A stretch of 64,000 nucleotides of DNA from contig NZ_BAGG01000032.1 of the NCBI RefSeq assembly GCF_000308695.1, positions 98,927 to 162,926 on the forward strand. Reading direction: 5' to 3'. The position numbers were made by a program, and so were the translations under genes. Under the pieces are notes generated by a model, which saw nothing but the letters and a program-made list of their open reading frames with translations, searched no databases and was not told where the DNA came from. How positions within the stretch are numbered: the first letter of the stretch is position 1; the number at the start of each line of letters is the position of its first letter. This stretch comes from Nocardia takedensis NBRC 100417 (GTDB lineage Bacteria > Actinomycetota > Actinomycetes > Mycobacteriales > Mycobacteriaceae). Positions 54,653 to 63,760 of the stretch are shown in pieces.

Positions 54653-55499
54653 GGCCGCCGCGCCAGTCGCTGAGCCGCCGTCCGATCTTGGTGACCGTGT
54701 CGCCGACCTCCTGACCGACGGTGTTCATCGCCGCGCCCATGTCGCGGCCCATCGTGCGCACGGTGCGGATCAGCGGGTCCTCCGAGGTGTCGAAGTCCTG
54801 CTTGTAGGTGCGGGCCGCCTCGCGCACCTGTTCGCGGATGCGGGCCTCGCGGTCCTGTTCGCGGCGGGGGTAGTCACCGGCCAGGACGCGCTCGTAGTCG
54901 CCGCTCTGGATCCAGCGGCGCAGTTCGGCGGCGCGCAGCACCGAGAACGGATGCGTCTGCAACTCCACCATCAGCGCGGCCACGATCGCGCGCACGGCCC
55001 ACCCGCCCACCGGCATCCAGCCCAGCGAGGACGACAGGCGCAGCAGGTGCAGCAGCATCGTCCGGTAGACGGCGTGGCCCGACAGCGCGTGCCCGAGTTC
55101 GTGGCCGATGACGAAACGCAGTTCCTCGGTGTCCATCAACTCGATCATGCCCGTGGTGAGAACCACGAACGGGGTGTCCATGCCGATGGTGAAGGCGTTC
55201 ACCTCCGGGCTCTGCAGGACGAACATCTCGGGGCTGACCTTCGCGTCCAGGATGCCGACGCAGTCCTCGCGCAGGTGGTGCAGTGTGCGGAACTGCCGTT
55301 CGTCGACGCGGACGGCGGTGGCCAGGTACAGCAGTCGGTGCCTGCGCTCCTGGAGCAGCCCGGACAGTGTGCGCAGCACCACGTCGAAGCCGCTGAGCGA
55401 GCGCAACGTCACCAGGGCGGTGCGGTCGGCGGGATGCTCCCAGGCGCGGGTGCTGATGCCGGGCAGGCGCACGCGCCTGCGGTCGGGACTGGTGTTCAC
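54642..55499 (-). CDS. M48-family peptidase-like protein, apparently missing the third zinc ligand segment
   Basis: From GTG 55499 the protein has 285 residues. It carries FDVVLRTLSGLLQERRHRL, VNAFTIGMDTPFVVLTTGMI and the zinc motif HELGHALSGH (HELGH at 133-137). Typical actinobacterial homologues are about 350 residues and continue after the AIVAAL helix with a KSELSxDRAGLL segment supplying the third zinc ligand. Here AIVAALM (171-177) runs straight into VELQTHPFSVLRAAELRRW, so some 70-80 residues seem to be absent without loss of frame. Activity is therefore doubtful. The comparison is from memory of the family. No transmembrane helix is obvious. Confidence 0.78.
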   Translation of the reverse strand: MNTSPDRRRVRLPGISTRAWEHPADRTALVTLRSLSGFDVVLRTLSGLLQERRHRLLYLATAVRVDERQFRTLHHLREDCVGILDAKVSPEMFVLQSPEVNAFTIGMDTPFVVLTTGMIELMDTEELRFVIGHELGHALSGHAVYRTMLLHLLRLSSSLGWMPVGGWAVRAIVAALMVELQTHPFSVLRAAELRRWIQSGDYERVLAGDYPRREQDREARIREQVREAARTYKQDFDTSEDPLIRTVRTMGRDMGAAMNTVGQEVGDTVTKIGRRLSDWRGGLSE

Positions 55500-55658
55500 G
55501 GGTCGGATCTCCCCCTCGTTCCTCACGAATCGTGCCGTGCCCAGTCTGACCGAAGTGGCCGCGCGCCTCCACCTCTGGTGACGTGCGGCGACGCGGGAGC
55601 TCGGATCGATTCGCCCCGAATCGGTTTCGTCCTGCCCCGGCGGCGGTATCTCGAAACG

Positions 55659-56597
55659 GTGAGGGGTTCTCGGCTGTTCGTTGTGCTCGCGGTTCTGTTC
55701 GTCGCCGCGGGGGTGATGACGGTCCGGCCCGTCGCGGCCGCGCCGCCGCCCGCGGTGGTCGGCGAGACGCCCCTCGGGGGCGCGGCCCACCGTGTCGACG
55801 TGTACTCCCCGTCGATGGACCGGGTGGTGACCAATCGGGTGTTGAAGGCCGCGCGCGGCCCCGCCCCGACGCTGTACCTGCTGACCGGCATCGGCGGTGG
55901 CGAGGACGGCATCTCGTGGTGGGACGACACCGACGTGGCGGGTTTCTTCGCCGACAAGAACGTCAACGTGGTGATGCCGGTGGGCGGGGCGTACAGCCTC
56001 TACACCGACTGGCTCGCCGACGATCCGGTGGTGGGCAGGCACCGCTGGCAGACCTACCTCACCGAAGAACTGCCCGCCGTGCTTGATCCGCATCTGAACA
56101 CCACGGGACGTAGTGGCATCGCGGGGGTCTCGATGAGCGCCGGATCGGCGATCGACCTGGCCATCCAGGCGCCGCACCGCTACAGCGCGGTCGCCGCCTA
56201 CAGCGGGTGCCCGTGGTCGACCGATCCGGTCGGGGTGGCGCTGGTCGGCGCGCAGTTGCTGCGCGGCGGCGCGAATCCGCTGAACATGTGGGGTGTTCCG
56301 GGCGGGGAGGGCTGGCGCGCGCACGACGCGTACGCGCGGGCGGGCGCGCTCGCGGGCAAGACGGTCTACCTGTCCTCGGCGTCGGGCAGGCCGGGACCGA
56401 TCGACGCGGGCGGGGCGTCGTTCCCGCCGGTCGAGGCGATCGCGAACTCCTGCACCCGCGCGTTCGCGGATCGGTTGGCGGGGCTGGGTGTCTGGGCGGT
56501 GCACGTCGACCGACCGCAAGGCGCGCACACCTGGGGGCAGTTCGAGACCGACCTGCACGACTCCTGGCACTACCTGGCGGGCGCGCTGGGGGCCTGA
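55659..56597 (+). CDS. Secreted mycolyltransferase/esterase (antigen 85 family)
   Basis: GTG 55659 gives 312 residues with a Sec signal peptide (GSRLFVVLAVLFVAAGVMTV, cleavage after VAAA near residue 28). The hydrolase fold shows TLYLLTGIGGGEDGISWWDD, the nucleophile in GVSMSAGSAIDLA (Ser158) and the catalytic His in HTWGQFETDLHDSWHYL. Antigen 85 proteins move mycolic acids from trehalose monomycolate to arabinogalactan or to a second trehalose monomycolate at the cell surface. Its presence supports a mycolic-acid-containing host. It is divergent from the M48 gene. Confidence 0.88.
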   Translation: MRGSRLFVVLAVLFVAAGVMTVRPVAAAPPPAVVGETPLGGAAHRVDVYSPSMDRVVTNRVLKAARGPAPTLYLLTGIGGGEDGISWWDDTDVAGFFADKNVNVVMPVGGAYSLYTDWLADDPVVGRHRWQTYLTEELPAVLDPHLNTTGRSGIAGVSMSAGSAIDLAIQAPHRYSAVAAYSGCPWSTDPVGVALVGAQLLRGGANPLNMWGVPGGEGWRAHDAYARAGALAGKTVYLSSASGRPGPIDAGGASFPPVEAIANSCTRAFADRLAGLGVWAVHVDRPQGAHTWGQFETDLHDSWHYLAGALGA

Positions 56598-56683
56598 TTT
56601 GGTGGTCGCGCTGGGGGGCCTGAGCGGAGGATGCGCGGCGTCGATGCTGCGGGAGATCGAGCATCGGCCGGTGCGGGCGAGAT

Positions 56684-57529
56684 TCAGCGACGGACGCCGA
56701 CGGAGTCGCGTAGGAACGGGATCAGCAGATCGGCCACCGCGTCCGGGTCGTCGGCGAAGCACCAGTGCCCGAGTCCTGGCAGCACCTCGACGCGACTGTT
56801 CGGCCACACCGCGGACTGGAAGTGCGCGAATTCGGCCGGGATCCAGGGGTCTTCGGCTCCCCACAGCACCAGCGTCGGGATGTGCACGGGCAGACTCGAC
56901 AGGGAGTCGGCGAGCATCGCCTCGGGATCGCGGGCGGCGCGGTAGAGCGCCAGCACGGTGGCGCGGGTGTGAGCGTCGTAGCGGTCGTACATCCGGTCGA
57001 CGAATTCCGCGGGTAGCCGAGGGTTCGCGCGGCGCAGCAGCAGGCGCATGCCGACCCGGTTGGTCAGGCGCTGGGTCAGCTCGCCCAGGACCGGGGTCTG
57101 CCAGATCCGGGCGTAGACGTGCCAGCGGTAGCCGACCAGCGCGCCCGCGTTCATCATCGTCAGCGAGGCGAGGCGGTCGGGATGCGCGGCGGCCCAGGCC
57201 AATCCCCAAGGCACGCCGAAATCGTGGGTGACCAGGTGTACCCGGGTCAGGCCCAGTTCGTCCATCGCGGCGCTCAGGAAGGCGCGGTAGTCGCCCTCGA
57301 CACGGTGGTCGAAGCCGGGGAAGGTGCGGGCGGTCCCGAAGCCGGGCAGGTCGAAGGCGAGCGCGCGGGGCAGGGCGCCGGTCCGGCCGAGCAGGTCCAG
57401 CCAGTCCTCGGCGTTGCCGGGGGAGCCGTGCAGGAACACCACCGCCTCCTCGGCGTGCGGGTCGCCGGTGGACAGCAGCGTCCCGGTGACGTCGTGGCAG
57501 TGCCAGCGGCGGGTGGTGATCGTGGTCAT
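56684..57529 (-). CDS. Alpha/beta hydrolase with Asp nucleophile (epoxide hydrolase/dehalogenase type)
   Basis: A 281-residue protein with the oxyanion motif VVFLHGSPGNAEDW, the nucleophile elbow LVTHDFGVPWGLAWA in which Asp takes the usual Ser position, an acid in LWGAEDPWIP, and the catalytic His in LGHWCFADDP. An Asp nucleophile after His (HDxG) is the mark of epoxide hydrolases and haloalkane dehalogenases; Pro follows rather than the lid Tyr I would need to see to choose between them. It converges on the mycolyltransferase and has no operon partner. Confidence 0.82.
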   Translation of the reverse strand: MTTITTRRWHCHDVTGTLLSTGDPHAEEAVVFLHGSPGNAEDWLDLLGRTGALPRALAFDLPGFGTARTFPGFDHRVEGDYRAFLSAAMDELGLTRVHLVTHDFGVPWGLAWAAAHPDRLASLTMMNAGALVGYRWHVYARIWQTPVLGELTQRLTNRVGMRLLLRRANPRLPAEFVDRMYDRYDAHTRATVLALYRAARDPEAMLADSLSSLPVHIPTLVLWGAEDPWIPAEFAHFQSAVWPNSRVEVLPGLGHWCFADDPDAVADLLIPFLRDSVGVRR

Positions 57530-57800
57530 GCGGGGTTCCCCCTCGGTGTGCGCGGAGCCTCGGTGGTGACATCCCTCCGGCCCACCCCCTGCGCGAGTCG
57601 GAGGCGGATGCCACGACGGCGAGCGTATCGAGCGGGCGCGGCGGCGAGCATCGTGCCGGGAGCGGGTTCGGCGCTCCGACCGGGGGCGGAGGTCGACTAC
57701 GTCCCGAGGCGGCCCGCCCTGAGATTGGCAACATCTCAGCTATCGAATCGGTAGACTCGCCGCACCACCCCCGTGAACACGCGACCCGAGGCGGCAGCGC

Positions 57801-59129
<1,329 letters not shown>

Positions 59130-59130
59130 G

Positions 59131-59160
59131 GCTCCCGGCGAACCGTCGTCCGCCGGGAGC
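59131..59160. terminator. Convergent terminator hairpin
   Basis: A perfect 10-bp stem, GCTCCCGGCG (59131-59140) and CGCCGGGAGC (59151-59160), with a 10-base loop sits in the 37-bp space between the pseudogene and the convergent hydrolase gene. Confidence 0.8.
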
Positions 59161-59166
59161 ATCCGC

Positions 59167-59994
59167 TCAGGCGCGCAGGAACGCGAGCAGGTCCGCGTTG
59201 AACCGTTCCTTGTCGCCGGGGACCAGGGCGATCCCGTGCGAGCCGCCCTCGTAGACGGCCAGCGTGGCGTCCGGGATGATTCGCGCGGATTTGCGTCCGG
59301 TGGCGTCGATGGGGACGACTTGGTCGTCGTCGCCGTGCACCACCAGGGTCGGGACGTCGAATTTCTTCAGGTCGTCGGTGAAGTCGGTGTAGGCGAAGGC
59401 GTCGACGCAGCGCACGCCCGCCTCGATGGATTCGTGCATCGCCATGAACCAGAAGGCGTCCCGATTGCCCTGGGTCGCCTTGGCGCCGGCCCGGTTCGCG
59501 CTGAAGAAGCCTTCGGAGGTGTCGCGCCAGAATTGCGAGCGTTCGGTGAGGATGCCGTTCTTGATCTGCTCGAACACCTCCTCGGGCACGCCTTCGGGGT
59601 TGGCCTCGGTGCGGATCATCAGCGGCGGGATCGCCGAGAGCAGGACCGCCGAGCGCACCCGTTCGGTGCCGTGGCGGCCGATGTAGCGGGCCAGTTCGCC
59701 GCCGCCCATCGAATGCGCGACCAGGGTCGCGTCCCGCACGTCCAGGGCGGTGAGCAGATCGTTCAGGTCGTCGGCGAAGGTGTCGAAGTCGTAGCCGTCC
59801 CACGGTTGGGCCGAACGTCCGTGGCCGCGCCGATCGTGGGCGATGCCGCGAAAGCCGTTGTCGGCGACGTGTTTCAGCTGGTCGTCCCAGGCATCGGCGT
59901 CGAGCGGCCAGCCGTGGATGAACACCACCGGCCGACCCGTTCCCCAGTCCTTGTAGTAGAGGTCGACTCCGTCGCGCGTCGTGCACACAGGCAT
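59167..59994 (-). CDS. Alpha/beta hydrolase, non-haem chloroperoxidase/arylesterase type
   Basis: ATG 59994, behind AAGGAA, gives 275 residues; the frame continues upstream without similarity. The start TTRDGVDLYYKDWGTGRPVV is typical of cofactor-free haloperoxidases, with IHGWPLDADAWDDQ, the catalytic Ser in VAHSMGGGELARYIGRHG, Asp in VVHGDDDQVVPID and His in GGSHGIALVPGDKE. These enzymes are esterases and perhydrolases. It is divergent from the cholesterol oxidase gene, with a 16-bp palindrome between them. Confidence 0.92.
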   Translation of the reverse strand: MPVCTTRDGVDLYYKDWGTGRPVVFIHGWPLDADAWDDQLKHVADNGFRGIAHDRRGHGRSAQPWDGYDFDTFADDLNDLLTALDVRDATLVAHSMGGGELARYIGRHGTERVRSAVLLSAIPPLMIRTEANPEGVPEEVFEQIKNGILTERSQFWRDTSEGFFSANRAGAKATQGNRDAFWFMAMHESIEAGVRCVDAFAYTDFTDDLKKFDVPTLVVHGDDDQVVPIDATGRKSARIIPDATLAVYEGGSHGIALVPGDKERFNADLLAFLRA

Positions 59995-60139
59995 GGAAAT
60001 CGGTTCCTTCCCTCGGTGTGCGGCCCGCCGACCGAAGCGTTTCCGGCCGTGCCAACGAGACGCCGTTCCCCACGATAGTGAGCGAGTCGACCCGGCTGGC
60101 AAATATTTGGTTACAGCTGCGGTTTGCTGCGACGGTGCT

Positions 60140-60155
60140 ATGTGACCGGTCACAT
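60140..60155. promoter_or_regulatory. 16-bp perfect palindrome, operator between divergent genes
   Basis: ATGTGACCGGTCACAT is self-complementary. It lies between the chloroperoxidase-like gene and the cholesterol oxidase gene, followed by a half-site (TGACCGG at 60170 region) and a possible -35 TTGACG at 60164-60169 with a weak -10 (CAGACT) 17 bases on. It resembles a CRP half-site pair but with N4 instead of N6 spacing, so a TetR or GntR regulator is more likely. The KstR steroid motif is not seen. Confidence 0.6.
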
Positions 60156-60318
60156 CGACCCGCTTGACGTGACCGGCGTCATCCCGCAGACTACCGACGG
60201 AACCGGATATTACTGTCCGGTAGGCGTTCGGATCGGGGTGCGGACAGGAGCGACTCGACGGGTGGACAGGTCACACCACCCGGTGCCGCACGAACGATCC
60301 CTTCACGAAAGTCTGGTT

Positions 60319-61920
60319 ATGGCCTCACTCACGCGCCGGTCACTGCTGACCGGAGCCGTCGCCACAGGTGTCCTGCTGGCGAGCACCCGAACCGCCACCG
60401 GCCCGAGCGGCGGCATCGCCGCCCGGGTGAACAGCGTCCCGCTCGTGCGCGAGGACCACCGCGTCGTGGTGGTCGGCTCGGGCTTCGGCGGCGGCGTGAC
60501 CGCCCTGCGACTGGCCCAGGCGGGCGTCCCCGTCACCGTGCTCGAACGCGGTATGCGCTGGCCCGCCGCACCGAACTGCGAGACCTTCCCGCGCGCGTCC
60601 TCGCCCGACAAGCGACTGCTCTGGTACAAATCCAGCCCCAACCTGTTCGGCACGCCGCTGATCTTCGACCGCTACACCGGCCTCATCGAAGCGGTGCCCG
60701 GCGAGAACATGACCACGCTGTGCGCGGCGGGCGTCGGCGGCGGCTCCCTGGTCTACCAGGGAATGTCCTTGCAGCCGAACGAGTCCGTCTTCAACACCCA
60801 CTTCCCCCAGGAACTCGACTGGGCGCTGATGGACCGGGTGCATTACCGGCGCGTCGAGCAGATGCTGGGCCTGGCCGTCGCGCCCGACGAACTCGTCGCG
60901 CACCCCCAGTACGCCGCCGCCCGGATGTTCGCCGACCACGTGCGCGCCGCGGGCCTGCCGCTGTCGAAGATCCCCATGCCGATCGACTGGAACTTCGCAC
61001 TCGCCGAACTGCGCGGGGAGATGAAGCCCTCCTACACCAACGGCGACGGCGCGATGGGCGTCAACAACGGCGGCAAGCACTCCGTCGACGTCACCTACAT
61101 CGCCGCCGCCGAGGCGACCGGCAAGGTCCAGGTGCACACCCTGCACGAGGTCACCGACGTCGAACGCGCCGCCGACGGGCGCTGGACCGTGCACGTCGAC
61201 GTCCTCGACACCACGGGCACGGTGGTGCAGAACAAGATCCTCACCGCGGGCGCGCTGGTGATGGCCGCCGGAACCATGAACACCACCCGCCTGCTCATGC
61301 GTGCGGGGGGCAAGGGGTTGATCCCCGACCTGCCCGACGAACTCGGCCGCAACTACGGCACCAACGCCGACCGCATCTACGTCTGGAACAACCCCGCCGC
61401 CAACTTCGGTCTGCGGCAGGGTGGCCCGGTCGTCTACGGCAGCAAGATCTGGGAGGGCGACCCCTACGCGGCGCACACCGTCATCCAGGCGTCGATCCCG
61501 CCGGTCGGCATCGACACCCTGAGCACCATGATGGTCGGCTACGGCGTCAGTGAAGGACGCGGCCACTTCGTCTACGACTCCGCCATCGACGACGCCGTGC
61601 TGCGCTGGCCGCACGAAGGCGACCACGTCATCCAGAACAACCACATCGGTCCCTCGGTCAACGCCATCGCCGGGTCCGGCAGCACGCTCGTCGACACCAA
61701 CGCCCTGTTCCCGTCCACCTGGCATCCGCTGGGCGGCGCGAGCATGGGGTCGGTCTGCGACCTCGAGGGCCGGGTGCTCGGCCAGCGCGGCCTCTATGTC
61801 CTCGACGGCGCGCTGATGCCCGGCAACACCGCCGCGTGCAATCCGTCGATGACCATCGCCGCTGTCGCCGAACGGGCACTCGACCACCTCGTCGCCTCCG
61901 ACGTCGGCTCGCTCATCTGA
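60319..61920 (+). CDS. Secreted cholesterol oxidase (GMC-type, class I)
   Basis: ATG 60319 gives 533 residues with a Tat signal (SLTRRSLLTGAVATGVLLAS). The FAD motif is VVVGSGFGGGVTALRLAQAG, followed by the loop CAAGVGGGSLVYQGM, and the active site has His in TWHPLGGASMGSVCD and Asn in NTAACNPSMTIAAVAE, the His447/Asn485 equivalents of Streptomyces ChoA. It oxidises cholesterol and isomerises it to cholest-4-en-3-one, releasing H2O2 outside the cell. Similar enzymes are known in Rhodococcus (ChoE) and Nocardia. FAD is non-covalently bound in this class. A strong hairpin follows the stop. Confidence 0.93.
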   Translation: MASLTRRSLLTGAVATGVLLASTRTATGPSGGIAARVNSVPLVREDHRVVVVGSGFGGGVTALRLAQAGVPVTVLERGMRWPAAPNCETFPRASSPDKRLLWYKSSPNLFGTPLIFDRYTGLIEAVPGENMTTLCAAGVGGGSLVYQGMSLQPNESVFNTHFPQELDWALMDRVHYRRVEQMLGLAVAPDELVAHPQYAAARMFADHVRAAGLPLSKIPMPIDWNFALAELRGEMKPSYTNGDGAMGVNNGGKHSVDVTYIAAAEATGKVQVHTLHEVTDVERAADGRWTVHVDVLDTTGTVVQNKILTAGALVMAAGTMNTTRLLMRAGGKGLIPDLPDELGRNYGTNADRIYVWNNPAANFGLRQGGPVVYGSKIWEGDPYAAHTVIQASIPPVGIDTLSTMMVGYGVSEGRGHFVYDSAIDDAVLRWPHEGDHVIQNNHIGPSVNAIAGSGSTLVDTNALFPSTWHPLGGASMGSVCDLEGRVLGQRGLYVLDGALMPGNTAACNPSMTIAAVAERALDHLVASDVGSLI

Positions 61921-61925
61921 CCCAC

Positions 61926-61959
61926 CCGCGGGCGCGGGGCCGCCGACCCGCGTCCGCGG
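61926..61959 (+). terminator. Terminator hairpin after cholesterol oxidase
   Basis: CCGCGGGCGCGG (61926-61937) pairs with CCGCGTCCGCGG (61948-61959) over 12 bp with one wobble and a 10-base loop, starting five bases after the stop. No T-run. Confidence 0.7.
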
Positions 61960-62333
61960 TGAAGGGTAATCATCGTCACCGTGACAGCGGTCGCGGCCGA
62001 TCGGCTCGAGTCGGCGCCGTCCGCTGCACCGCGGGCATCGCCGCGCGGACGCTGTGGTGCGCCGCGTCAGGGCGACGAGGGGCGTCGGGGCCGGATTTTT
62101 TCCGGTCGCGGGGTAGATGCCGGAGCGGGTCCGCGCGGGGCTCGGGGTCCTCGACGCGGACTCTCGCCCGGCGGTTCGCGCCGACCCTGTCGCGGTCACG
62201 ACCCCGCCCGCCCGGCACGCCGCGCGTGTGCGCCGTCACGCCGCTGATCCGCTGGTCATGGGATGAAATTCCTTTTCGATCGATTATTTTCTTCGATTCG
62301 AGGGGGCGGTACTCGCTCTGCTACAGTCGCCAC
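61960..62333. other. Intergenic region of 374 bp without recognised gene
   Basis: Open frames exist on both strands but have Arg/Pro-rich shadow composition and no ribosome site, so I call none. The last 80 bases become AT-richer (GATCGATTATTTTCTTCGATTC) and lead into the promoter of the sulfate-transport leader. Confidence 0.5.
62322..62327 (+). promoter_or_regulatory. -10 element placed for a leaderless transcript
   Basis: TACAGT fits the actinobacterial TAnnnT -10 pattern and ends six bases before the GTG at 62334, exactly the spacing that makes the start codon the first transcribed bases. There is no Shine-Dalgarno sequence before this GTG. A clear -35 is missing, which is usual here. 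Confidence 0.65.
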
Positions 62334-62423
62334 GTGTCTTCGAGTGCCGTACCGCTGGTCCGCCATGAATTGGCGTTGATCGCTGTCGGTAACCTCGCGG
62401 TCGCCGACATTCTCTGTCGCTGA
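62334..62423 (+). CDS. Leader peptide with penultimate Cys codon, upstream of sulfate transport genes
   Basis: A 29-codon frame from GTG 62334 to TGA 62423. It contains LVRHELALIAVGNLAVADI and ends Leu-Cys-Arg-stop, with the only Cys codon (TGT) at 62415-62417. Length, a basic-then-hydrophobic body and the terminal LCR resemble the actinobacterial leader peptides placed before sulfur and cysteine genes. In mycobacteria, leaderless Cys-tract short ORFs sense cysteinyl-tRNA by ribosome stalling. Here there is one Cys codon rather than a tract. It lies 193 bp before subI, on the same strand. Confidence 0.68.
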   Translation: MSSSAVPLVRHELALIAVGNLAVADILCR

Positions 62424-62489
62424 TCCACAGGGCAAGTCCGCGCCTTCCTGCCCCCGTAGACTGGCGTGCGCTTCATCTCGCAGACCTGT

Positions 62490-62610
62490 CCTTTCCGACG
62501 GCCCGCTGGGCCGAGTCGCGCCACTGCCGCGCTCCCGCGCGGAAGGTCTACCCGACATCTCCTCTTTGTTCCGCCACCGACGTCCTCGACGGTGGCGACC
62601 GTGGGAAAGG
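62490..62610 (+). promoter_or_regulatory. Anti-Shine-Dalgarno sequence and hairpins in the subI leader
   Basis: CCTTTCC at 62490-62496 is exactly complementary to the subI ribosome site GGAAAGG at 62604-62610. Between them lie three hairpins: GGCCC/GGGCC (62500-62512), CCGCGC/GCGCGG (62527-62542) and CGCCACCG/CGGTGGCG (62572-62597). This could hide the ribosome site unless a ribosome stalled at the leader Cys codon changes the fold. Folding was judged by eye only. Confidence 0.5.
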
Positions 62611-62616
62611 TCCACC

Positions 62617-63663
62617 ATGTCTCGCACCTCTTGGCTCAGCAGGCGTCGCCGCACCGCCGCCGCCGCGCTCACCGCGATCGCGGCGGTGACTCTCACCGCC
62701 TGCGGCGGCGGAGCCAGCGACACCGTGGGCGGCGAAGTCGCCGACGGCAGTGGCGGCACCCTGAACCTGTATGCCTACGCGGTGCCCAAGCCGGGCTTCG
62801 ACAAGGTGGTCCCGGAGTTCAACAAGACCGACGCGGGCAAGAACGTCGTCGTCAACGGCTCCTACGGTGCCTCGGGCGACCAGTCCCGCAAGGTCAAGGA
62901 CGGCGCCGAGGCCGATATCGTCAACTTCTCGGTCGAGCCCGACATCACCCGCCTGGTCGACGCGGGCCTGGTCGACCCGAGCTGGAACGCCGACGCCAAC
63001 AAGGGCATCCCGTTCGGCTCGGTCGTGGCGATCGTGGTCCGTCCCGGCAACCCGAAGGGCATCAAGGACTGGGACGACCTGCTGAAGCCGGGTGTCGAGG
63101 TGGTCACCCCGAACCCGTTCAGCTCCGGTTCGGCCAAGTGGAACCTGCTGGCCCCCTACGCGGCCAAGTCCGACGGCGGCAAGAACCCGCAGGCCGGCCT
63201 GGACTACCTGAGCCAGTTGGTTTCGCCCGAGCACATCAAGGTGCAGCCGAAGTCGGGCCGTGAGGCGACGGAGACCTTCTTGCAGGGCACCGGCGATGTG
63301 CTGCTCAGCTACGAGAACGAGGCGCTGTTCTCCGAGCGCAAGGGCGACAAGATCGAGCACGTCATCCCGCCGAACACCTTCAAGATCGAGAACCCGGTGG
63401 CCGTGCTGAAGAACAGCAAGACCCCGGAGAAGGCCGCCGCCTTCCGCGACTTCCTCTACACCCCCGCCGGTCAGCGCGCGTGGGCCGAGGCCGGTTTCCG
63501 TCCGGTCGACCCGAAGGTCGCCGCCGATTTCGCCGCCGACTTCCCGACGCCGCAGAAGCTGTGGACCATCGCCGACCTGGGCGGATGGAAGACCGTCGAC
63601 AAGGAACTGTTCGCGCCGCAGACCGGTTCGGTCGCGGTGATCTACGACAAGGCCACCAAGTAG
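62617..63663 (+). CDS. subI: Sulfate ABC transporter, substrate-binding lipoprotein
   Basis: ATG 62617, behind GGAAAGG, gives 348 residues. A lipoprotein signal ends in VTLTACGGG (Cys29 acylated). The mature protein is a type 2 periplasmic-binding fold typical of sulfate/thiosulfate binders: NGSYGASGDQSRKVKDGAEA with the anion-binding loop, PDITRLVDAGLVD, VTPNPFSSGSAKWNLLAPY and SYENEALFSERKG. It captures sulfate outside the membrane for CysTWA. The next gene is cysT, so this is the subI-cysTWA operon (Rv2400c-Rv2397c order). Confidence 0.95.
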   Translation: MSRTSWLSRRRRTAAAALTAIAAVTLTACGGGASDTVGGEVADGSGGTLNLYAYAVPKPGFDKVVPEFNKTDAGKNVVVNGSYGASGDQSRKVKDGAEADIVNFSVEPDITRLVDAGLVDPSWNADANKGIPFGSVVAIVVRPGNPKGIKDWDDLLKPGVEVVTPNPFSSGSAKWNLLAPYAAKSDGGKNPQAGLDYLSQLVSPEHIKVQPKSGREATETFLQGTGDVLLSYENEALFSERKGDKIEHVIPPNTFKIENPVAVLKNSKTPEKAAAFRDFLYTPAGQRAWAEAGFRPVDPKVAADFAADFPTPQKLWTIADLGGWKTVDKELFAPQTGSVAVIYDKATK

Positions 63664-63760
63664 CGCCTGGCCCCACCGGGCCGGATTCGGCGGTCCCGCC
63701 CTCGTCACCCGTTCGGGGGCGGGGGCGGGGTCGCCGCGGAACACGGGATACTGGACGACT

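Noticed and set aside
62256..62759. Minus-strand 167-codon frame in the subI leader region
   Set aside because: It overlaps the subI start and leader on the opposite strand, has shadow composition and no similarity.
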